Below the pieces are notes generated by a model. It saw only the letters and a program-made list of their open reading frames with translations, searched no databases and had not been told where the DNA came from. Shown here one piece after another: positions 15,179 through 24,548 of a stretch of DNA of 46,154 nucleotides. Origin of the DNA: an uncultured Collinsella sp. (GTDB taxonomy: Bacteria; Actinomycetota; Coriobacteriia; Coriobacteriales; Coriobacteriaceae); the NCBI GenBank assembly GCA_938023085.1, contig CALHDP010000092.1, positions 1-46,154 of the forward strand, given 5' to 3'. Each line of letters opens with the position of its first letter. Position 1 is the stretch's first letter. The translations under genes and the position numbers were made by a program.

Positions 15179-16213
15179 TTAGCAGATCCTGGGCAGCTGC
15201 TCTCCCACGAGCATGTCGAGGATACGCGTCGAGCCCCAGCCGGTGCGCACACGCACGGCGGGACGAGCACCTTCGGCGACCGGCAGCACGCGACCGATGA
15301 TGGCGGCGTTCTCGCCGTAGCGGGCGGCACGCATGGCTGCTAGCGCGGCATCGGCCTGCTCAGCCGGCACCACGGCGACCATCTTGCCCTCGTTGGCAAC
15401 CTGCAGCACGTCGTAGCCGAGCATCTCGCAGGCGGCCTGCACGTCGGGGCGCACGGGTACGGCGTCCTCGTCAATCTCCATGGCAACGCCGCTGGCCTGC
15501 GCAAACTCGTTGAGCGTGGAGGCCAGGCCTCCGCGCGTGGGGTCGCGGAAGCAGCGCGTGTCGGGGGCGGCGGCCAGCACGTCGGCAATCAGGTGGTTGA
15601 GCGGCGCGGCGTCGCTCTCGATGCTGCTCGAGAACGCCAGGCCCTCGCGCTGGCTCATGATGGCGATACCGTGGTCGCCTAGCGTGCCCGAGACCAGGAT
15701 GACGTCGCCGGGCTGGCAGTTGGCGCCGCTGAGCGTCACGCCCGTAGGAACCTCGCCCACGCCGGCGGTGTTGATGTAGACGCCGTCGGCCCCGCCGCGC
15801 TCGACCACCTTGGTGTCGCCGGTGATGATTTTGACGCCTGCCTCGCGCGCCGTCTCGGCCATGGTCTGCACAATCTGACGCAGTTTATCCATGGGATAGC
15901 CCTCTTCGAGGATAAAGCCGCACGACAGGTAGCGCACGTTGGCGCCCGAGGTCGCGACATCGTTGACGGTTCCGCACACGGCAAGGCGGCCGATGTTGCC
16001 ACCGGGGAAGAACTGCGGCGAGACTACAAAGCTGTCGGTCGACATGGCGATGCGCCCGCTTGCGGGCAGCGCGGCGACGCCGGCATCGTTGCCCTCGAGC
16101 AGCTCGGGCGACCCAAAGGCATCCAAAAAGACCTCATCGATGATGCGTTTCATCATCTGACCGCCAGAGCCGTGGCCCAACAGGACGGTGCTATCGGTGA
16201 TGCTATGGGACAT
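15179..16213 (-). CDS. hypE: Hydrogenase maturation protein HypE
   Basis: A 344-residue member of the PurM/ThiL-like family. HypE receives a carbamoyl group from HypF on its C-terminal cysteine and dehydrates it to the cyanide ligand of the [NiFe] centre. The C-terminus is PRIC, with the essential cysteine as last residue, and the N-terminus has LLGHGSGGQMM. The nucleotide-binding loop region (NDAGVAALP, MSTDSFVVSPQFFPGGNIG) is intact. ATG 16213 is chosen; a TTG two codons earlier is too close to the GGAG. It follows hypD by 48 bases. Confidence 0.95.
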   Translation of the reverse strand: MSHSITDSTVLLGHGSGGQMMKRIIDEVFLDAFGSPELLEGNDAGVAALPASGRIAMSTDSFVVSPQFFPGGNIGRLAVCGTVNDVATSGANVRYLSCGFILEEGYPMDKLRQIVQTMAETAREAGVKIITGDTKVVERGGADGVYINTAGVGEVPTGVTLSGANCQPGDVILVSGTLGDHGIAIMSQREGLAFSSSIESDAAPLNHLIADVLAAAPDTRCFRDPTRGGLASTLNEFAQASGVAMEIDEDAVPVRPDVQAACEMLGYDVLQVANEGKMVAVVPAEQADAALAAMRAARYGENAAIIGRVLPVAEGARPAVRVRTGWGSTRILDMLVGEQLPRIC

Positions 16214-16261
16214 ATCCAAAACTCCAATCGTGGGTGGTGCCGGTGTGCGGGTGCGTCCGGG

Positions 16262-17374
16262 CTAGTCGCGATAACGGTAGTGTGCCGCGCAGCTGCCTTC
16301 GGAGCTCACCATACACGGTCCGACAGGATGCTCGGGCGTGCAGGTGCGGCCAAAAAGCGGGCAGCCGCTCGGTGCAATGGCCCCGCGAAGTACGTCGCCG
16401 CAGCGGCATCCGCGCGGCTCGACCGTCGGCTCAACGGGCACGTCAAAGCGAATGCGGGCGTCAAAGCGCGAGAACTCGGGGCGGATGGAAAGGCCCGAGT
16501 TGGCAATCGGCCCCAGCCCGCGCCACGTGGTGTCGCACGGCTCAAATACCTGCTCGACCAGCTGGCGCGCCACGGGATTGCCGTCGGCATTGACGCCGCG
16601 ACGGTAGGCGTTGTCGATCGCGGGCTGCCCCTCAACAACCATCTGGACCAGCATGCAGATGCCCTGCAGGATATCGACCGGTTCAAATCCCGTGACCACG
16701 CCCGGGGTATTGAACTCGTCGACCAAAAAGCTAAAGGGCGCCAAGCCCGTGATGGTGGCGACGTGGCCCGGCAGGATAAAGCCGTCGATGGTGGTCTCGG
16801 GATCGTTGGCAATCGCGCATAGCGCCGGCGGCGTGGTCTTGTGGGCGCAATAGACCGAGAAGTTTTGGAGTCCGCGTGCATCGGCCTCCAAAATGGCGGC
16901 GGCGATGGTGGGCGTCGTGGTCTCAAAGCCGACGCCCATAAAGATGACCGGGCGATCGGGGCTGTGTTCGGCGATATCGAGTGCATCGAGTGGGGAGTAC
17001 ACAATGCGAATATCGCGCCCCGCCGCCTTTTGCGCGGCGAGCGAGGTAGACGACCCGGGCACGCGCATCATGTCGCCAAAGGTGGTGATGATGGCGTCGT
17101 CTATGTTGGCGAGCGCGATTGCGTGGTCGATGTCGCGGTTGGCGGTGACGCAGACGGGGCAGCCCGGGCCGCTCAGTAGCTTGAGCCCGGCCGGCATAAT
17201 GGAGCGAAAGCCATAGCGGCCGATGCTCACGGTGTGCGTGCCGCAGACTTCCATAAGGTTGATGGCGCGGTCGCCGACAAGCTCATGAATGCGCTCGATG
17301 AGCTCGCGAGCCAGCTTGGAATCGCGAAATGCCGAGAAGTCGATACCGGAGCGAGCCGGTTGTTCGGGCGCCAC
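16262..17374 (-). CDS. hypD: Hydrogenase maturation protein HypD
   Basis: A 370-residue [4Fe-4S] protein that, with HypC, assembles the Fe(CN)2CO unit of [NiFe]-hydrogenases. Characteristic motifs are present: MEVCGTHTVSIGRYG, GPGCPVCV, FMGVGFETTTPT and a cysteine-rich C-terminus (GCRCGDVLRG, then CPLFGRTC and further Cys) for the cluster. It starts with GTG, whose first base is shared with the last base of the hypC stop codon, so the two are translationally coupled; GGAGG lies just upstream inside hypC. Confidence 0.95.
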   Translation of the reverse strand: MAPEQPARSGIDFSAFRDSKLARELIERIHELVGDRAINLMEVCGTHTVSIGRYGFRSIMPAGLKLLSGPGCPVCVTANRDIDHAIALANIDDAIITTFGDMMRVPGSSTSLAAQKAAGRDIRIVYSPLDALDIAEHSPDRPVIFMGVGFETTTPTIAAAILEADARGLQNFSVYCAHKTTPPALCAIANDPETTIDGFILPGHVATITGLAPFSFLVDEFNTPGVVTGFEPVDILQGICMLVQMVVEGQPAIDNAYRRGVNADGNPVARQLVEQVFEPCDTTWRGLGPIANSGLSIRPEFSRFDARIRFDVPVEPTVEPRGCRCGDVLRGAIAPSGCPLFGRTCTPEHPVGPCMVSSEGSCAAHYRYRD

Positions 17375-17634
17375 TAGTAAGCCTCCGCCGGGTTGGTGGC
17401 AAGCTGGTCTTCTTCGACCAGCTCGGACATGGCATTAACAAGCTCGAGCGTTTCCTGTGCTTCCTGCTCGTCGACAATTTGGATGCCAAAGCCGGCGTGT
17501 ACGAGAATATAGTCGCCAACCTGCGCCGTCGGCACGAGTCGCAGCGACACGGGGCGCTCGATGCCCATCATGTCGACGGTGGCCTTGAGGTCGTCGTCGC
17601 ATTTGACTACTTTACCGGGAACGGCAAGGCACAT
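17374..17634 (-). CDS. hypC: Hydrogenase maturation chaperone HypC
   Basis: An 86-residue chaperone that carries the iron unit with HypD and delivers it to the hydrogenase large subunit. It begins MCLAVPGKV; Cys2, exposed after removal of Met1, is the essential residue. Its length is normal. It is first in the hypC-hypD-hypE run and is separated from hypF by 124 bases, so it may have its own promoter. Confidence 0.95.
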   Translation of the reverse strand: MCLAVPGKVVKCDDDLKATVDMMGIERPVSLRLVPTAQVGDYILVHAGFGIQIVDEQEAQETLELVNAMSELVEEDQLATNPAEAY

Positions 17635-17758
17635 ATTGTTCCCCTTTTATACGCTTTGCGCTGGACGGGCGCTCAATAATCCATCAGTTGATGGTAGCGC
17701 TCGCGGGGTTCGCGGGCAAACGCGTTACGCCTGTGAGACGGCGGCGTGCGAGGGCGAG

Positions 17759-20230
17759 CTACTGTGATGCAATCTGCGCAAGACGAGCGCTTGCGACCGC
17801 CGCCTGACCGTAGGCGATGCAGCCGTCATTGACGGGTACGGTGTGGGGGACAAGGACAGTAAGGCCTGCGCTTTTGAGCTCGCGGGCGAGGAGCTGAAGC
17901 AGAAGTCGGTTCATGAACACGCCGCCCGAGAGCGCGACGGTGTCGATGCCCTCGTGCACGCAGATATCGCTGGCGATGCGCGCCGAGGAGCGCGCGACGG
18001 CGACATGGAAGTCGAGTGCGAGCCTGTTGGCGGGCGCTCCGGCTTCAATTCCTCCCAAAAGTGCCTCAAAGAGTGCTTTCTGGTCCAGAACATAGGGGCC
18101 GTCCAGCCACGATGGGCCAGATGCAAAATAGTCGGCGTTGTCGTCGGGAAAATGGGCGATTTCGCCGTCCAGCGCGCGCCAGGCGGCGGCTTCGAGCTCG
18201 ATGGCGGGTTCGCCCTCGTAGGTTGCCTGGCCACAAATGCCCAAAATCGCTGCTGCGGCATCAAACAGGCGACCCATGCTGCTGGTGCGCGGACTGTTGA
18301 TGCCGCGCTCGATCATCGTTGCCGTTACGCTGCGCGTTTGCTCGTCAAGGCTGCCCAAGAGTCCCACGGCGCCCGGGTGCTCGAGCAGGTTGAGTTCGCT
18401 GAGCAGGGCAAAGGCGTTGCGGCGGGCATCGCGCACGGAGGCCGCCCCGCCGGGGAGCACCCAGGTACGCAGATGCGCGACGCGCTCAAAATCGGCGAGA
18501 CGGGCGATAAGAAACTCACCGCCCCATATGGTGCCATCGGTGCCGGCACCCGTGCCGTCGAAGGCGATGCCGAGGACGCGTGCACCGGGCACAAGCCGAC
18601 CTGCGGCAATCGCCTCTGCCATTACGCTCGCGATGTGCGCATGATGGTGCTGGACTTCGATAAGCGGCAGATTGTGCTCCCGTGCCTGTTCGCGCGCCCA
18701 TTGGCTCGACAGATAGCTGGGATGCATATCGCATGCCAGGGCGGTAGGTGCCAGGTCAAAGAGGTTTTCCAGACGCGTGCGCGCGGCGTTCCAGGCATCG
18801 AAGGTCCCGCCGTTTTCAACATCGCCGATATGCTGCGACATGAAACAGGTTGCCTCGCCGTTCGTCCCTTCACGCGTAAGCGCAATCGTGGCCTTTTGTT
18901 GTGGCCCGCAGGCGAGCACGCAGGACGGAGCGCCGTCGAGCGTCGGCAATGGCAGCGGCTGGGGTGCATATCCGCGAGCGCGGCGCACGGGCATAATGGC
19001 GCCGTCGACCACGCGCACTACAGAGTCGTCGTAGCGCGAGAGGATCGCGCGGTCGTTACCGAGCAACGCGTCGGCAATGCCGGCGGCAACGAGGCGCTCC
19101 CAGGCAAGATCGTCATCGGTCTCGATGGGCTCTTCGCTCAGGTTGCCGCTGGTCATGACGAGCGCGTGCATACCGTGCGACGCGGCAGCTGCAAGCAGAA
19201 GATGCTGAAGCGGGGTGTAGGGGAGCATAACGCCAAGCTCGGGCAGGTCGCGCGCGACGGACGGTGCGAGTACGAGGGCGTCGGGAGAATCGCCGTCGTT
19301 CCCGCAAACAGCCCGCCGGCGCAGCAGCACGATGGGGCGGATACTGCCAGCGAGCAGATCGCGTTCAGCATCGTCGATATGACACAGGCGCCCGGCATCG
19401 GCAAGACTGCGCACCATGATGGCAAGTGGTTTGTTGCTGCGGCGTTTGCGATGGCGCAGCTCGGCCACCGCCTGCTCGTTGGAGGCGTCGCATGCCAAGT
19501 GAAATCCGCCCAGTCCCTTGATGGCGACGATACCGCCGTTGGCCAGTAGCTCAACACAGCGGTCGATAATGGCGTCGCTGGTCTCGCGTGTGGTGCCGAC
19601 GGCCGGTATCGCGGACGAATTCCCGTACGCATCGCCGTTCATAGCCTCGCGCCACGTAATATGCGGCCCGCAATCAAAGCAGGCATCGGGCTGTGCGTGA
19701 AAGCGGCGGTCGAGTGGATCGGCATACTCTGCGGCGCAGGCGGGGCACATGGGGAAACGGTCCATCGATGTGGCCGCTCGGTCATACGGCAGCGATCGGA
19801 TGATGGTAAAGCGTGGGCCGCAGTTAGTGCAGTTGATAAAGGGGTAGTGATAGCGTCGGTCGGCGGGATCGAACAACTCGCGCAGGCAATCGTCACAGGT
19901 GGCGATATCGGGCGAAACGAGCGTCGTGTGCGCGGTCTGGTCCTGCGACGCCACAATGCGAAAGCCCTGCTCGTTAGCGGCATCCCAGTTGCCGGGTGCT
20001 AGGTCTACAACCTCGACATGCTCCACGCGAGACGCCGCAGGCGCATGCTCGGAAAGTGCGTCAACAAATTCGTCGAGCGACTCGCTTAGGGCGTGCGCCT
20101 CGATATGCACGCCGTCGCCCGCGTTGAGCACCCAGCCGCAAATGCCGTGCGCCATGGCCTCGCGATACACAAACGGCCGCATGCCGACGCCCTGCACAAT
20201 GCCCGTTACATGGATATGCGCATGCCGCAT
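17759..20230 (-). CDS. hypF: Carbamoyltransferase HypF
   Basis: An 823-residue enzyme that makes carbamoyl-adenylate from carbamoyl phosphate and ATP and loads it on HypE. Domains in order: acylphosphatase (about 1-90, GIVQGVGMRPFVYR), two Cys4 zinc fingers (CDDC...CTNC and CPAC...CFDC), YrdC-like adenylation domain (about 200-390) and Kae1/TobZ-like carbamoyltransferase domain (with VQHHHAHIASVMAE and VALSGGVFMNRLL). ATG 20230 is preceded by AAGGAGGG; a longer start at 20293 overlaps nikR. It lies 29 bases after nikR, probably one transcript. Confidence 0.95.
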   Translation of the reverse strand: MRHAHIHVTGIVQGVGMRPFVYREAMAHGICGWVLNAGDGVHIEAHALSESLDEFVDALSEHAPAASRVEHVEVVDLAPGNWDAANEQGFRIVASQDQTAHTTLVSPDIATCDDCLRELFDPADRRYHYPFINCTNCGPRFTIIRSLPYDRAATSMDRFPMCPACAAEYADPLDRRFHAQPDACFDCGPHITWREAMNGDAYGNSSAIPAVGTTRETSDAIIDRCVELLANGGIVAIKGLGGFHLACDASNEQAVAELRHRKRRSNKPLAIMVRSLADAGRLCHIDDAERDLLAGSIRPIVLLRRRAVCGNDGDSPDALVLAPSVARDLPELGVMLPYTPLQHLLLAAAASHGMHALVMTSGNLSEEPIETDDDLAWERLVAAGIADALLGNDRAILSRYDDSVVRVVDGAIMPVRRARGYAPQPLPLPTLDGAPSCVLACGPQQKATIALTREGTNGEATCFMSQHIGDVENGGTFDAWNAARTRLENLFDLAPTALACDMHPSYLSSQWAREQAREHNLPLIEVQHHHAHIASVMAEAIAAGRLVPGARVLGIAFDGTGAGTDGTIWGGEFLIARLADFERVAHLRTWVLPGGAASVRDARRNAFALLSELNLLEHPGAVGLLGSLDEQTRSVTATMIERGINSPRTSSMGRLFDAAAAILGICGQATYEGEPAIELEAAAWRALDGEIAHFPDDNADYFASGPSWLDGPYVLDQKALFEALLGGIEAGAPANRLALDFHVAVARSSARIASDICVHEGIDTVALSGGVFMNRLLLQLLARELKSAGLTVLVPHTVPVNDGCIAYGQAAVASARLAQIASQ

Positions 20231-20259
20231 GCGACCCTCCTTCGTTGAAATGTGTGCTG

Positions 20260-20772
20260 TTACAGCCCCAGGCTCTGCTTGGTGGCGGCGCACGTGAGCT
20301 CGCCGTGCTTAACGCCGCGCAGGCCCAGCAGGCGGTCGGCTAGTTCGTAGACGCGCTCGCCGCGACCCTTGAGCGCCAGAATCTCCAAGCAGTTGTGGTG
20401 ATCCAGATGCACGTGCATGGTCGATACGATCTCGTTGGTGTAGTCGTGCTGCACCTCGTCCAGGCGGCGCGTCAGATCGCCGGTGTGATGGTCGTAGATC
20501 ATAGTGAGCGACCCGATAACGTGCTCATCGGGCGTGCGCATCTGCTCTTTGGCGATCGAGGCGCGAATCAGGTCGCGCACGGCCTCGGATCGGTTGGCCA
20601 CGTCGCCGCGGCGTGCGATCTGCTCGTCAAAACGGCGCAGCAGGTCGTCGGGTGCGGTAACCGAAAAACGGACCAGCTCGGAGCCGGAGCCACTACAGTG
20701 GCAGCCCGCATCACCGTCCGCCCCGTGCGGATGCTCGTGCTCGTACCCGCTGCCATGCTCGTGTTCGGCCAC
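20260..20772 (-). CDS. nikR: NikR-like nickel-responsive regulator with His-rich N-terminal tail
   Basis: A 170-residue ribbon-helix-helix regulator. The DNA-binding part covers about residues 32-75, followed by the ACT-like metal domain. All four high-affinity nickel ligands of E. coli NikR have counterparts at exact spacing: H109, H120, H122 and C128 (MHVHLDHHNCLE). Unusually, the first ~31 residues form an extra tail with seven or more His plus a CHC pair (EHEHGSGYEHEHPHG). The start is GTG, one base after the stop of the small upstream gene, which suggests coupling. Regulation of the following hyp genes by nickel is likely. Confidence 0.88.
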   Translation of the reverse strand: MAEHEHGSGYEHEHPHGADGDAGCHCSGSGSELVRFSVTAPDDLLRRFDEQIARRGDVANRSEAVRDLIRASIAKEQMRTPDEHVIGSLTMIYDHHTGDLTRRLDEVQHDYTNEIVSTMHVHLDHHNCLEILALKGRGERVYELADRLLGLRGVKHGELTCAATKQSLGL

Positions 20773-20773
20773 T

Positions 20774-21022
20774 TTACACCAGCTTCACGGATCCGACGGA
20801 GTTGTGGTCGGCCTCGATGGCCTCTTCGTAGCCCTCGAGTGCGTCGTGGGCCTCGTGCAGCGCGGCCATGGCGGCCTCGAGCTTGGCGCCGATGCGCTCC
20901 ATGTCAAAATTCTCGGTCGCATGCAGCAGCTGATGGCTCCACTCGTGAGCGAGCTCGATGGTGTCGTCGACCTGCTTGACGCTCATGGCAAGCTGGCTCA
21001 TGTTCATTCCAACATCATGCAT
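20774..21022 (-). CDS. Small protein of unknown function, first gene of the hyp operon
   Basis: An 82-residue, mostly helical acidic protein with no signal peptide or membrane segment. It contains several His and Glu residues that could bind metal (AHEWSHQLLHATENFDMERI, and HEAHDALEGYEE). The ATG at 21022 has AAGGAG seven bases upstream. It runs directly into nikR, so it is part of a nickel/hydrogenase unit. I do not recognise the family. Confidence 0.75.
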   Translation of the reverse strand: MHDVGMNMSQLAMSVKQVDDTIELAHEWSHQLLHATENFDMERIGAKLEAAMAALHEAHDALEGYEEAIEADHNSVGSVKLV

Positions 21023-21243
21023 GGGAAATCTCCTTTTGTATGGGGCAGTTCAGTGGTTCAGATTTTACTACGCCCGCTCTGCGCGCAGTTGCATAAGAAA
21101 ACGGGTACGAGTCTGTGCGACCCGCACCCGTTCACTGGGGGCTGTTTGTGACTACCATACTATCCGTGGTTGCACTCGGTGCATCCAGAAGTCCGGCGAG
21201 CGGTGCAAAAGCGCTCATAGACGGCGAGTAAGTAACAAGCGTA

Positions 21244-21564
21244 TTACAGATGCTTCTCCAGCAGCGCCTGCAGCCTCGTCTTGGGTAGAGCGCCAACCGA
21301 GCGGTCAATCTCCTCGCCGTTCTTAAACACAATCAGCGTGGGGATGCTCATGACGCCATACTTCATGGCCAGGTCCTGGTTGTCGTCGACGTTGCATTTG
21401 GCAACGGCAAGCTTGCCCGCCAGCTCATCGGCAACCTCGTCAACGATGGGCGAGAGGGATCGACAGGGCCCGCACCACGGTGCCCAAAAATCGACCAGCA
21501 CGGGTAGACTGTCGTTAACGATGGAATCGAAATTCTCGGGGGTAATCTGCTTAATGTCAGCCAT
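21244..21564 (-). CDS. trxA: Thioredoxin
   Basis: A 106-residue thioredoxin with the redox motif WCGPC (C31, C34) in FWAPWCGPCRSLSP, a cis-proline region MSIPTLIVF and normal length. It reduces protein disulfides in the cytoplasm. ATG 21564 follows GGAGGT by five bases; the longer frame to 21648 has no such site. It is monocistronic and divergent from the gene at 21701. Confidence 0.93.
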   Translation of the reverse strand: MADIKQITPENFDSIVNDSLPVLVDFWAPWCGPCRSLSPIVDEVADELAGKLAVAKCNVDDNQDLAMKYGVMSIPTLIVFKNGEEIDRSVGALPKTRLQALLEKHL

Positions 21565-21700
21565 GGTGACCTCCATAATGTGACGCGGCTTGGCCGCGTA
21601 AAACTCAGTACGACCGTGCTTATACCCAGCCGCCCGCAAAGCAACCACTCGCGGGCAGCTCTTTTATATAATGGTGGGCACGCAAACGATTGGAGAGCGC

Positions 21701-22276
21701 ATGTCCACGTCACAAAGCCAGAAAAAAGAAGCCATCGCCCAGGCGGCCGAGCAGGAGCTCACATCGCTTGCGGTCCGTGGCGTGCGTATCGCGGGCAACG
21801 CGTGCTCGCCGATCGTGCTGGTCAAAGGCGATTTGGACGAGGCCGAGCGTTCGGGTGGCGAGCTTGCCGCCGGCCCGGATGGCGCGGCGTTGCGCAAGGC
21901 GCTTGGGGCCATCGGCTACGCGCCCGAGGATTTTTGCGTGCTGGCAAGCGTCGCCGGCGTGGGTGACGGAGCGGTCGCGGTGGGCGAGACTCTGCCGTGC
22001 GAGCTGTTCCGTGAGGCGCTTGAGGCTTTGGACCCCGAGGCGGTGCTACTGCTCGACAACAACGCGGCTGACGCTATGCGCGAGACCTACGCCGATATGC
22101 TCGTGGCGATCGATGACTTCGACACCGCCATGCTCAAGCCCGGCTTGGTCGCCCATGTGCAGGGTCGCCGCGTGCTCGCGCTCGACGGTTTTGAGGCGGC
22201 GCTCACTGACAAAGCCGCCAAGCAGCGCATGTGGGCATACATCAAGCAGCTGACCCCGGCGGCCGCTCCGCTGTAG
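21701..22276 (+). CDS. Degenerate uracil-DNA-glycosylase-like protein
   Basis: A 191-residue protein with the layout of family 4-type uracil-DNA glycosylases. Residues 38-68 (PIVLVKGDLDEAERSGGE, then AAGPDGAALRKAL) align with the start of that fold (GEAPG...GRPFVG.GG.LLD), 109-124 match LxPxxxxxLGxxAA, and 157-184 (RVLALDGFEAALTD, then KQRMWAYIKQL) match the HPS region. The active-site motifs are replaced (KGDLD for GEAPG, LDGFE for the HPS loop), and no iron-sulfur cysteine set is visible. Thus a non-catalytic relative is likely. ATG 21701 follows GGAGAG. Divergent from trxA. Confidence 0.55.
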   Translation: MSTSQSQKKEAIAQAAEQELTSLAVRGVRIAGNACSPIVLVKGDLDEAERSGGELAAGPDGAALRKALGAIGYAPEDFCVLASVAGVGDGAVAVGETLPCELFREALEALDPEAVLLLDNNAADAMRETYADMLVAIDDFDTAMLKPGLVAHVQGRRVLALDGFEAALTDKAAKQRMWAYIKQLTPAAAPL

Positions 22277-22340
22277 CGGATTGGCGCCGGCGAGCGATTG
22301 TCTGGCGGGCAAGGCACGCCTCGAGATCGGCGCCGCACTT

Positions 22341-23618
22341 CTACATCACAGCACGCAGCTCAAACCGATTGCCGTTAATGCGGAACTGACAGTTGCCGTT
22401 CATGCGCTCCACGGCAAGTTTGATGCTCTTGGTGCCAAAGCCGTGGCCCGCATGCCGGGTCACGGGCATGCCGTCGACCATGCGCGGCGCGCGGTCAAAC
22501 GTGTTGGAAACTAACAGCAGCAGCTGGCCGTCCTCTAATCGCAGGTCAAAGTCGACGAATCGCTTTCCTTGGGGTGCGGCGCTTGCGGCGGTGATAGCGT
22601 TTTCCAAGGCATTTGAGAGCACGCTAAACAGGTCGGCGTCACCTACGTGGATGGTTCCGGGTACGGCGGCGCGCAGGTTGGCGGTAATGCCGTTTCTATT
22701 GATATCCGAGTTAAATGACGAAAGCGCGATGTTTACGGTTTCGTTGGCGCAGAAGCGGCGTACGGCGGTGCGGTCGCCGGCTTCGCAGAGCTCGTCGATG
22801 CGTTTGAGCGCCTCGTCGGTGTGGCCCTCCTCAATTAAAGCGGCCAGGCCGCGTAGGAAGTGGCGCATATCGTGGCGAAGAATCGACAGCTCGCGCCCAG
22901 ATTGACGCCAAGCCTCGAGCTCTTTGATGGCGGCGCTGTCGCGGGTTTCGAGCATCCAGCGCTCTCGCTCGGCGGTTTCCTTTTCTTCGTATTCGCGCAG
23001 GTAAACGGCAAGAAACATAAGATAGAAGGCACAGAGCGCAAATGCCAAAAACTCAACCGTCACCACCGAGCCCGAGTGGAACAGCGTGGTGTAGACGTTG
23101 GTGGCATAGTCAAAGACGTAATAGACGAGTGGCAGGATTAAAAGGATGCCCAGCTCGGTGGTGCTTTTAATCGCCAAGCGCGGACCGATGTCGCCGGCCC
23201 AATGCAACAGGACGGCAAAGACGGCGAGTGTGGTCGCGATGCGCGCCAGATAGTACGCGATCTGAGAATCGGTTGCGGCAAAGGCGGCGATGCCCATCCA
23301 GTTGCTGAACTGGCAGCTCAGATAGGCACTCGTAATGCCGAGCGCGGCAAGCAGCGGGCTCAGGCGGTAGCGGGCGCACAAATAGATGACGAGCGGCAGA
23401 TGCACGACGAGCGGATATGCCTGGCGGGCGAAAAGCTCGCCGCCGACGGCATTGGCGAGGCCAAATGCGCATCCGGTTACGGCACCGACCAGCACCAGTT
23501 CAAGCGCATGACGCCGGTTGATCTCGATACCGCACAGCGCCGCCGAGGCAAAGACGCCAAAGAGCAGCGTCGTGGCGTGGTGGATTGCCCAAAGGACCAT
23601 TTCGACCGAGGAGACCAT
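22341..23618 (-). CDS. Sensor histidine kinase, AgrC/GHKL type
   Basis: A 425-residue membrane kinase. About six to seven helices span residues 5-215; a short coiled linker (EYEEKETAERERWML) follows. The phospho-accepting histidine is in LSILRHDMRHFLRG, and the GHKL ATPase domain has the N box SNALENAITAA and a G box near GHGFGTKSIK. Such kinases commonly sense peptides or membrane signals and pair with LytTR regulators. Its ATG shares one base with the stop codon of the upstream regulator gene, so the two are coupled. Confidence 0.9.
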   Translation of the reverse strand: MVSSVEMVLWAIHHATTLLFGVFASAALCGIEINRRHALELVLVGAVTGCAFGLANAVGGELFARQAYPLVVHLPLVIYLCARYRLSPLLAALGITSAYLSCQFSNWMGIAAFAATDSQIAYYLARIATTLAVFAVLLHWAGDIGPRLAIKSTTELGILLILPLVYYVFDYATNVYTTLFHSGSVVTVEFLAFALCAFYLMFLAVYLREYEEKETAERERWMLETRDSAAIKELEAWRQSGRELSILRHDMRHFLRGLAALIEEGHTDEALKRIDELCEAGDRTAVRRFCANETVNIALSSFNSDINRNGITANLRAAVPGTIHVGDADLFSVLSNALENAITAASAAPQGKRFVDFDLRLEDGQLLLLVSNTFDRAPRMVDGMPVTRHAGHGFGTKSIKLAVERMNGNCQFRINGNRFELRAVM

Positions 23619-24340
23619 CAGTGTCTCCCACCCTCAAAGCGAACCGCAAAGTAGGCGTCTTGGAATCCCTGCTTGCAGCTGCGCGAAAGCGGGATGCACG
23701 CGCCCGAGCGCATGACGATGTCCGTGCGGCCAAAGTGATCGATATTGCGCAGGTTGACCTGGTAGCTGCGGTGGCATTTAAAGAAGGTGGCATTTTGCGC
23801 CAAACGGTCCTCGACGCTGCGGAATGACTCGAGTGCCTCGATATCGCGTCCGTCGCGCAGGTGGAAGACCACGTGCTTGTTGCGCGCCTCGGCATATTCG
23901 ATGTCGGACAGGCGCAGGGCGTGGTAGCCAAAGGAAGTTTTGATCACGAGCTCGTCGGTTGCCGCCGGGCGCATGCTCGAAAGCTCGTCGAGCAACTGCG
24001 CCAGGCGTTCGTAAGTCACGGGCTTGAGCAGATAGTCGAAGGCACGGACCTCGTAGGACTCCAGTGCAAACTCGGGCGACGGGGTGAGAAACACCAGGCG
24101 CACGGCGGTATCGGCCTGGCGCAATTCGCGCGCGGTGTCCATGCCGTTGACGAGTGGCATGATCATATCGAGCAAGATGATGTCGGCGCGCGATGCGGCA
24201 TGGCGGGCCAGCAGGTCCTCGCCGCGCGTGACGAGCGCAACATCGACCGCCGTGCCCGTCTCGGTCGACCAACGGTCGATCATCCGGTGCAGTCTATCTA
24301 GAAAAGCGACATCATCGTCGCAGGCAATAATCTTGAGCAT
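23618..24340 (-). CDS. LytTR-family response regulator
   Basis: A 240-residue regulator: receiver domain (acidic D8-D10, phospho-acceptor D58 in IILLDMIMP) and a C-terminal LytTR DNA-binding domain (FGYHALRLSDIEYAEA, KCHRSYQVNLRNI). Partner of the downstream kinase. ATG 24340 is chosen because the longer frame to 24427 has a weak context; AAGGGGG lies upstream. LytTR regulators often control bacteriocin, virulence or cell-surface genes, but no target is adjacent. Confidence 0.9.
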   Translation of the reverse strand: MLKIIACDDDVAFLDRLHRMIDRWSTETGTAVDVALVTRGEDLLARHAASRADIILLDMIMPLVNGMDTARELRQADTAVRLVFLTPSPEFALESYEVRAFDYLLKPVTYERLAQLLDELSSMRPAATDELVIKTSFGYHALRLSDIEYAEARNKHVVFHLRDGRDIEALESFRSVEDRLAQNATFFKCHRSYQVNLRNIDHFGRTDIVMRSGACIPLSRSCKQGFQDAYFAVRFEGGRH

Positions 24341-24548
24341 TCTGAGCCCCCTTAGTAGTTCGATTTTGCCACATTGGGTGCGGACCGCTCGCGGAGGCGT
24401 GTCCCATTTGCGCCCCACGTCGTGCAACTCGCGCCGAGCGGTATTGCGGTGGCGAAAGATGCCTCCTGCGCTATCGAGAGCTCGGCTATCCTCAGCTTGT
24501 CAGTTCGAAAATGGACCTGCCATATGATTGAATCTTTATTTCAACTTT

